This document shows positions 60,601-64,000 of a stretch of DNA of 64,000 nucleotides, piece after piece. How positions within the stretch are numbered: the first letter of the stretch is position 1; each line of letters starts with the position of its first letter. This DNA comes from Malurus cyaneus samueli. Its lineage: Eukaryota > Chordata > Aves > Passeriformes > Maluridae. The notes below the pieces were generated by a model, which was given only the letters and a program-made list of their open reading frames with translations, searched no databases and was not told the origin of the DNA. Where the stretch lies: the NCBI GenBank assembly GCA_009741485.1, contig CM019227.1, forward strand, positions 14,724,730 through 14,788,729, given 5' to 3'. Made by a program: the position numbers and the translations under genes.

Positions 60601-63600
60601 ACCCAGGATTGAAAACATGTGGATTCCTAATTAGAAAATGTTTTAAATCTCCTTCTGTTAAAAATAGCTTTTAACTGGAACTTCTGTGTAGCCAGCATTA
60701 CAGGCAACTTAGAAGGAAATATCTGGAATTACTTTTAAAGAATTTACACCCTTAGTTGGAATCTCTCATGGCATTGTTTGTGGAAGTTTAAACTGAAATA
60801 ACGTTTTCAGCAGAAGAAACCCCCATCCCTTAGCCAAAATCATGCTGTTGATGTAAAATTAAGAGTGGTGGCAGAGCTCAGCTGTGGGCCCAGCTCTCTC
60901 CTATTTCAGTAAATGAAACTTCTAGAAACATTTCCTACCAATGTTTTAAAGTTTATAGATCATTACAGGGAACCTGAGCCTACAAAGCACCAATTCACCA
61001 ATTCACCATATACATGGCATTCGTACCTTGGCCTGGGAACCAAATTTTCCAGTTTGCAGTGCTGTTATTCATTGTCCAAGAATTTTGGAGGGAGTTATGA
61101 GAAAGAAGGGGACAGAAGACGCTTATTGGGGTTCTGCTCTGGAATATAACAAAGTGAGATGGGGGATAAGTGTTCTCCTCTCACTCCAGGAATCCTCAGG
61201 AGCCACAGATTGATAGAAAGCTCTTTAAGAACAGGAAAAATGCCAGTGGTGCTGAGCTCCCTTGCAGCATCTGCCTTCACAAGGAGGGTGAGCACAGAAG
61301 CTTTTTCAGGGTCAGGAATTCATCAACTCAATATCCAGGGCTGCTCTGCCCTGGGTTTGGTGCACAAGGAGCTAAAATGAGCATTTGCAATACAGGAACT
61401 AAGAAACTCACTAAACACAAGGAGATTTAGTGGTGATTACATTGCTCTAATTCATTGTACTCACAGCTTTCCACATAAATCAGCTGCTCTTTACACATAT
61501 TTTATTCTAGTGTGTTACCAAGAGCAGCTCCTTACTGCCTCTCACACCTAAGTACCAGTTCATTCACTCTATAATACTATTTACAAACAAAAAAATCCAA
61601 ACAGAGCCACGGAGAAAGTGAATAAAAACTAAAGTTATTTGTGTCTATTTTAAGAGCCTTATCTACATCTAAAAACCACGTTCCTTATTGAATGAAGTGA
61701 TTGTTTTTTTCATTTTCTTTTCCTCTCATTCCAGCTGGATGATACCCAGTTCTCCCTGATCATTCTGATCACTCTTTTCCTTGTTGCAACACCTTTTGCA
61801 ACAATCATTACTGCCAAACATTTGGGTGTTCATTGCATGAAGAGAAGTGTAAAGCTGCATCTCCCATGGATAAATCAGGAGATTTGCAAGTGCATCAAAG
61901 ATCCTCATAAGCAATCCATGTCCATTCTCGATTGGTGTAAAAATGTAATTTAATATTGGCATTTTCAGAAATAGCATTATCTTTGTTCTGGCCTGAAATA
62001 TTGTTCCGTGATTTCTAAATGTCTCACAGAAATGGATCAGAAACACCCAATAAAAGGCTCCTGTTGTACAATAATAGTGTGTGTTAGCTTCTATTGTCCC
62101 TCCTGACTAGGGAATTTAAAGAGAGCCTCTACAGCCTCTCTTGTGAATACATGAAGTAGTTAAGTGCTCTCTTAGCCCTTCATTATCAACAGTCCAACTA
62201 CACACTCTTTGTATGCTTTAAATAGGCTGTTAATTCAAAAAGAAGTGCTCTGTGAGGGCCTTCAGTTATCTGGGATCTCTGTAAATGGAATAATATCCTT
62301 CAGATTTTAACACAGCCACTCGTGGATGGTTGTGTTGGTACACTGGATTGTTCCATCTATTATTAAAAAGGAATAAAATAGCATTATCCCAAACCACACG
62401 CCTCCTTTCTTCCAATATGGTAAAAATACAAACAAAACCTATGTTTAATCCCACCAAAGCTTATATATATAGTTCCACTTAATCAAGAGGGTAAGGAGGA
62501 GAATCTAAAGGAGTTGATGTCTAAAAGTGATTTTCATAAGTCCAAACCCATTTCTGCATTGCCTTCTGACAGCAAGTCTGAAATACATTGAATTATTGAG
62601 CAGCCTGGGTGTACTTGCTCCTGGTAATGAGAAGCTGTGCCCTATACATACATTTATGTACAAAGTGCCTGACTCATACAGAACCTCATATACACTGTTA
62701 AAAATGGGCAGGGGGACCTCAAAGAACCAGGTGGTGAAGGGATGGGTCTCTAAGACATTTCCTGGGATCTCTCCATCCAAAAAATCAATTAAAAATGTCA
62801 GTTTTCCTTTACATCACTTTTCTAAGCATGGTGGATGCTTCTTTATTTATCACTCCTCTCAGAGTGTCCCCAAAACACCCAAAGAGCTGAGGCAGTGATT
62901 CAGGGAAGAGCAATGAATGTCACAGTTAATGTCATTTTAAGCCACCCTTCCAGTTATTCTTTGCTGGCCATTTCGTCCATTCCCCGGTTTTTGGGAACAG
63001 CCCTCTCACCCATTATTCCTGAGCAGTATCCAGGATGCTGGCACAGACTGGGGTGGGAAGGGATCAATATCATCCAGTAAAAATCAGACAAGCAGCAAAG
63101 TTTGCAGCTCTGGTAAGAGATAAACCCCCCTAATGCCCCTTCTCCGCACCTCTTCCCTCTGTAGGGCAAATAACTCATGTCACAGTGACAGAGATCTCCT
63201 CCTGATCCTGAGATCCCATTCACTACTGATCCAGCTGTGCTGACTGGGAAAGGATTTGTGGGCAGCTCAGGAGCTGGGAGGTGGCAAATTCCCCTAAACC
63301 CTTCTCCCATGCCAGGCTCCTTTTCCTTCCTCACGATGTGATGAGCTCCTTTAGAGATGCACCCACGGGAAGCTGAAAGGTATATCCACAACAGAGCCAT
63401 TAAAATCATCAAGGATTGCTAGGGGAGGAACAGCCTGGCATTTTTAGTGGCAAATTTTGGCAGTGCCACGATGCTCTTGGTATGTGGCAAAGCAATGCCA
63501 GGTTAAAAACACACCGGGTGACTCCAAAATTAACAAGCCAACCTTCCCATGGACTGGCTGCATTTGCAGTGGTTCCATTCACCAAGCAAAGCAGTAAACT

Positions 63601-63848
63601 GCCTTTTCTAAATAGAATTTAAAAATATTTAATCAGTGATAGGCATTTAATTTCTGGTGAGTAAAATGAAACTTCTCAATTGCACAAACTCAGCTGGTGC
63701 TGGTGCCAAAGCCTGCACCGTGCTCAGAGAGATGCTCTGTGCTCGTTAGGGAACTGTGTCAATGGCATCCAAGTTCAAATCTTTATCCACACACTGTCAC
63801 GTAGAAAAAGTCTAAAAGCTGGACATGCACTATGTAGTCATAAAAAAG

Positions 63849-63872
63849 AAAAAAAAAAAAAAAAAAAAAAAA
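63849..63872. repeat. Poly-A tract (24 bases)
   Basis: Simple homopolymer in the intron upstream of the cassette exon. Confidence 0.95.
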
Positions 63873-64000
63873 GAGTGTTATCGTCAGGACTTCCTACAAA
63901 ATATGTTTACTATAAGATTTCTCTCTACAACCTCAGGTGCACATAAACTAATGCTTTGTGATATTCATTGCCATTATTTTACACTGGGAGAAGTTTGTTC

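Larger units (their letters stand above)
57654..64000 (-). other. RBFOX1: RBFOX1 intron upstream of the cassette exon (3' part, at least 6.3 kb)
   Basis: It ends at the CU-rich acceptor. The preceding exon (ending ...SPEFYA in mammals) was not found up to base 64000. A GC-rich patch lies at 57840-58075 with a 9-bp-period GACAGGGGT duplication, and an A24 run at 63849-63872. Otherwise ordinary AT-rich intron with no second gene seen. Confidence 0.8.

Noticed and set aside
57654..64000. Search for the upstream exon ending in SPEFYA and for RRM exons
   Set aside because: No matching splice-bounded segment was found, so it is assumed to lie beyond the window.

Overview
The window lies inside one vertebrate gene, read on the minus strand: RBFOX1 (A2BP1/FOX1), the neuron and muscle RNA-splicing regulator. 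Five internal coding exons were found by joining splice-bounded segments whose reading phase and encoded peptides fit the RBFOX1 C-terminal half. In transcription order (high to low coordinate) they are: an 81-nt in-frame cassette exon (57573-57653), the 133-nt exon for the [16 protein letters not shown]...[10 protein letters not shown] region (41814-41946), the 40-nt brain-type exon B40 (33896-33935), the 43-nt muscle-type exon M43 (28919-28961) and the 65-nt GGYAAYRYAQ exon (25602-25666). The RRM and N-terminal exons would lie beyond base 64000. The final C-terminal exons and 3' UTR would lie before base 1. Coding sequence totals 362 nt; the rest is intron.

The host is most likely a bird, probably a passerine. 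The window has an avian-type CR1 LINE 3' end (48299-48484), an older CR1-like remnant (about 43728-43790), no recognisable Alu, B1 or L1 sequence, few interspersed repeats, many poly-A/poly-T tracts, and AT-rich intron sequence with local GC-rich patches. The call rests on repeat type and is not proof of species. Two isolated N bases (12872 and 22243) point to a draft assembly.

Layout: 1-25601 is intron 3' of the 65-nt exon, with no gene recognised, microsatellites, short tandem duplications and possible conserved elements. From 25602 to 41946 is the alternative-splicing module: two alternative micro-exons, B40 and M43, sit between two constitutive-looking exons. B40 has UGCAUG (the RBFOX binding site) on both flanks and is intact at the peptide level. 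M43 carries four differences from the mammalian peptide as I recall it. From 41947 to 57572 is a 15.6-kb intron with the CR1 remnants, and 57573-57653 is the cassette exon behind a CU-rich, PTB-like 3' splice site.

The exon phases explain the mutual exclusion. B40 or M43 alone keeps the frame into the 65-nt exon. Both together give an in-frame TAA inside M43. Neither shifts the 65-nt exon into another frame that stays open through that exon. The most unusual local feature is a GGGAT/CCCAT minisatellite only 33 nt downstream of the 133-nt exon's 5' splice site, G-rich on the transcribed strand and able to form RNA G-quadruplexes. No operon, CRISPR array, tRNA, rRNA, intact transposon or second gene was recognised.
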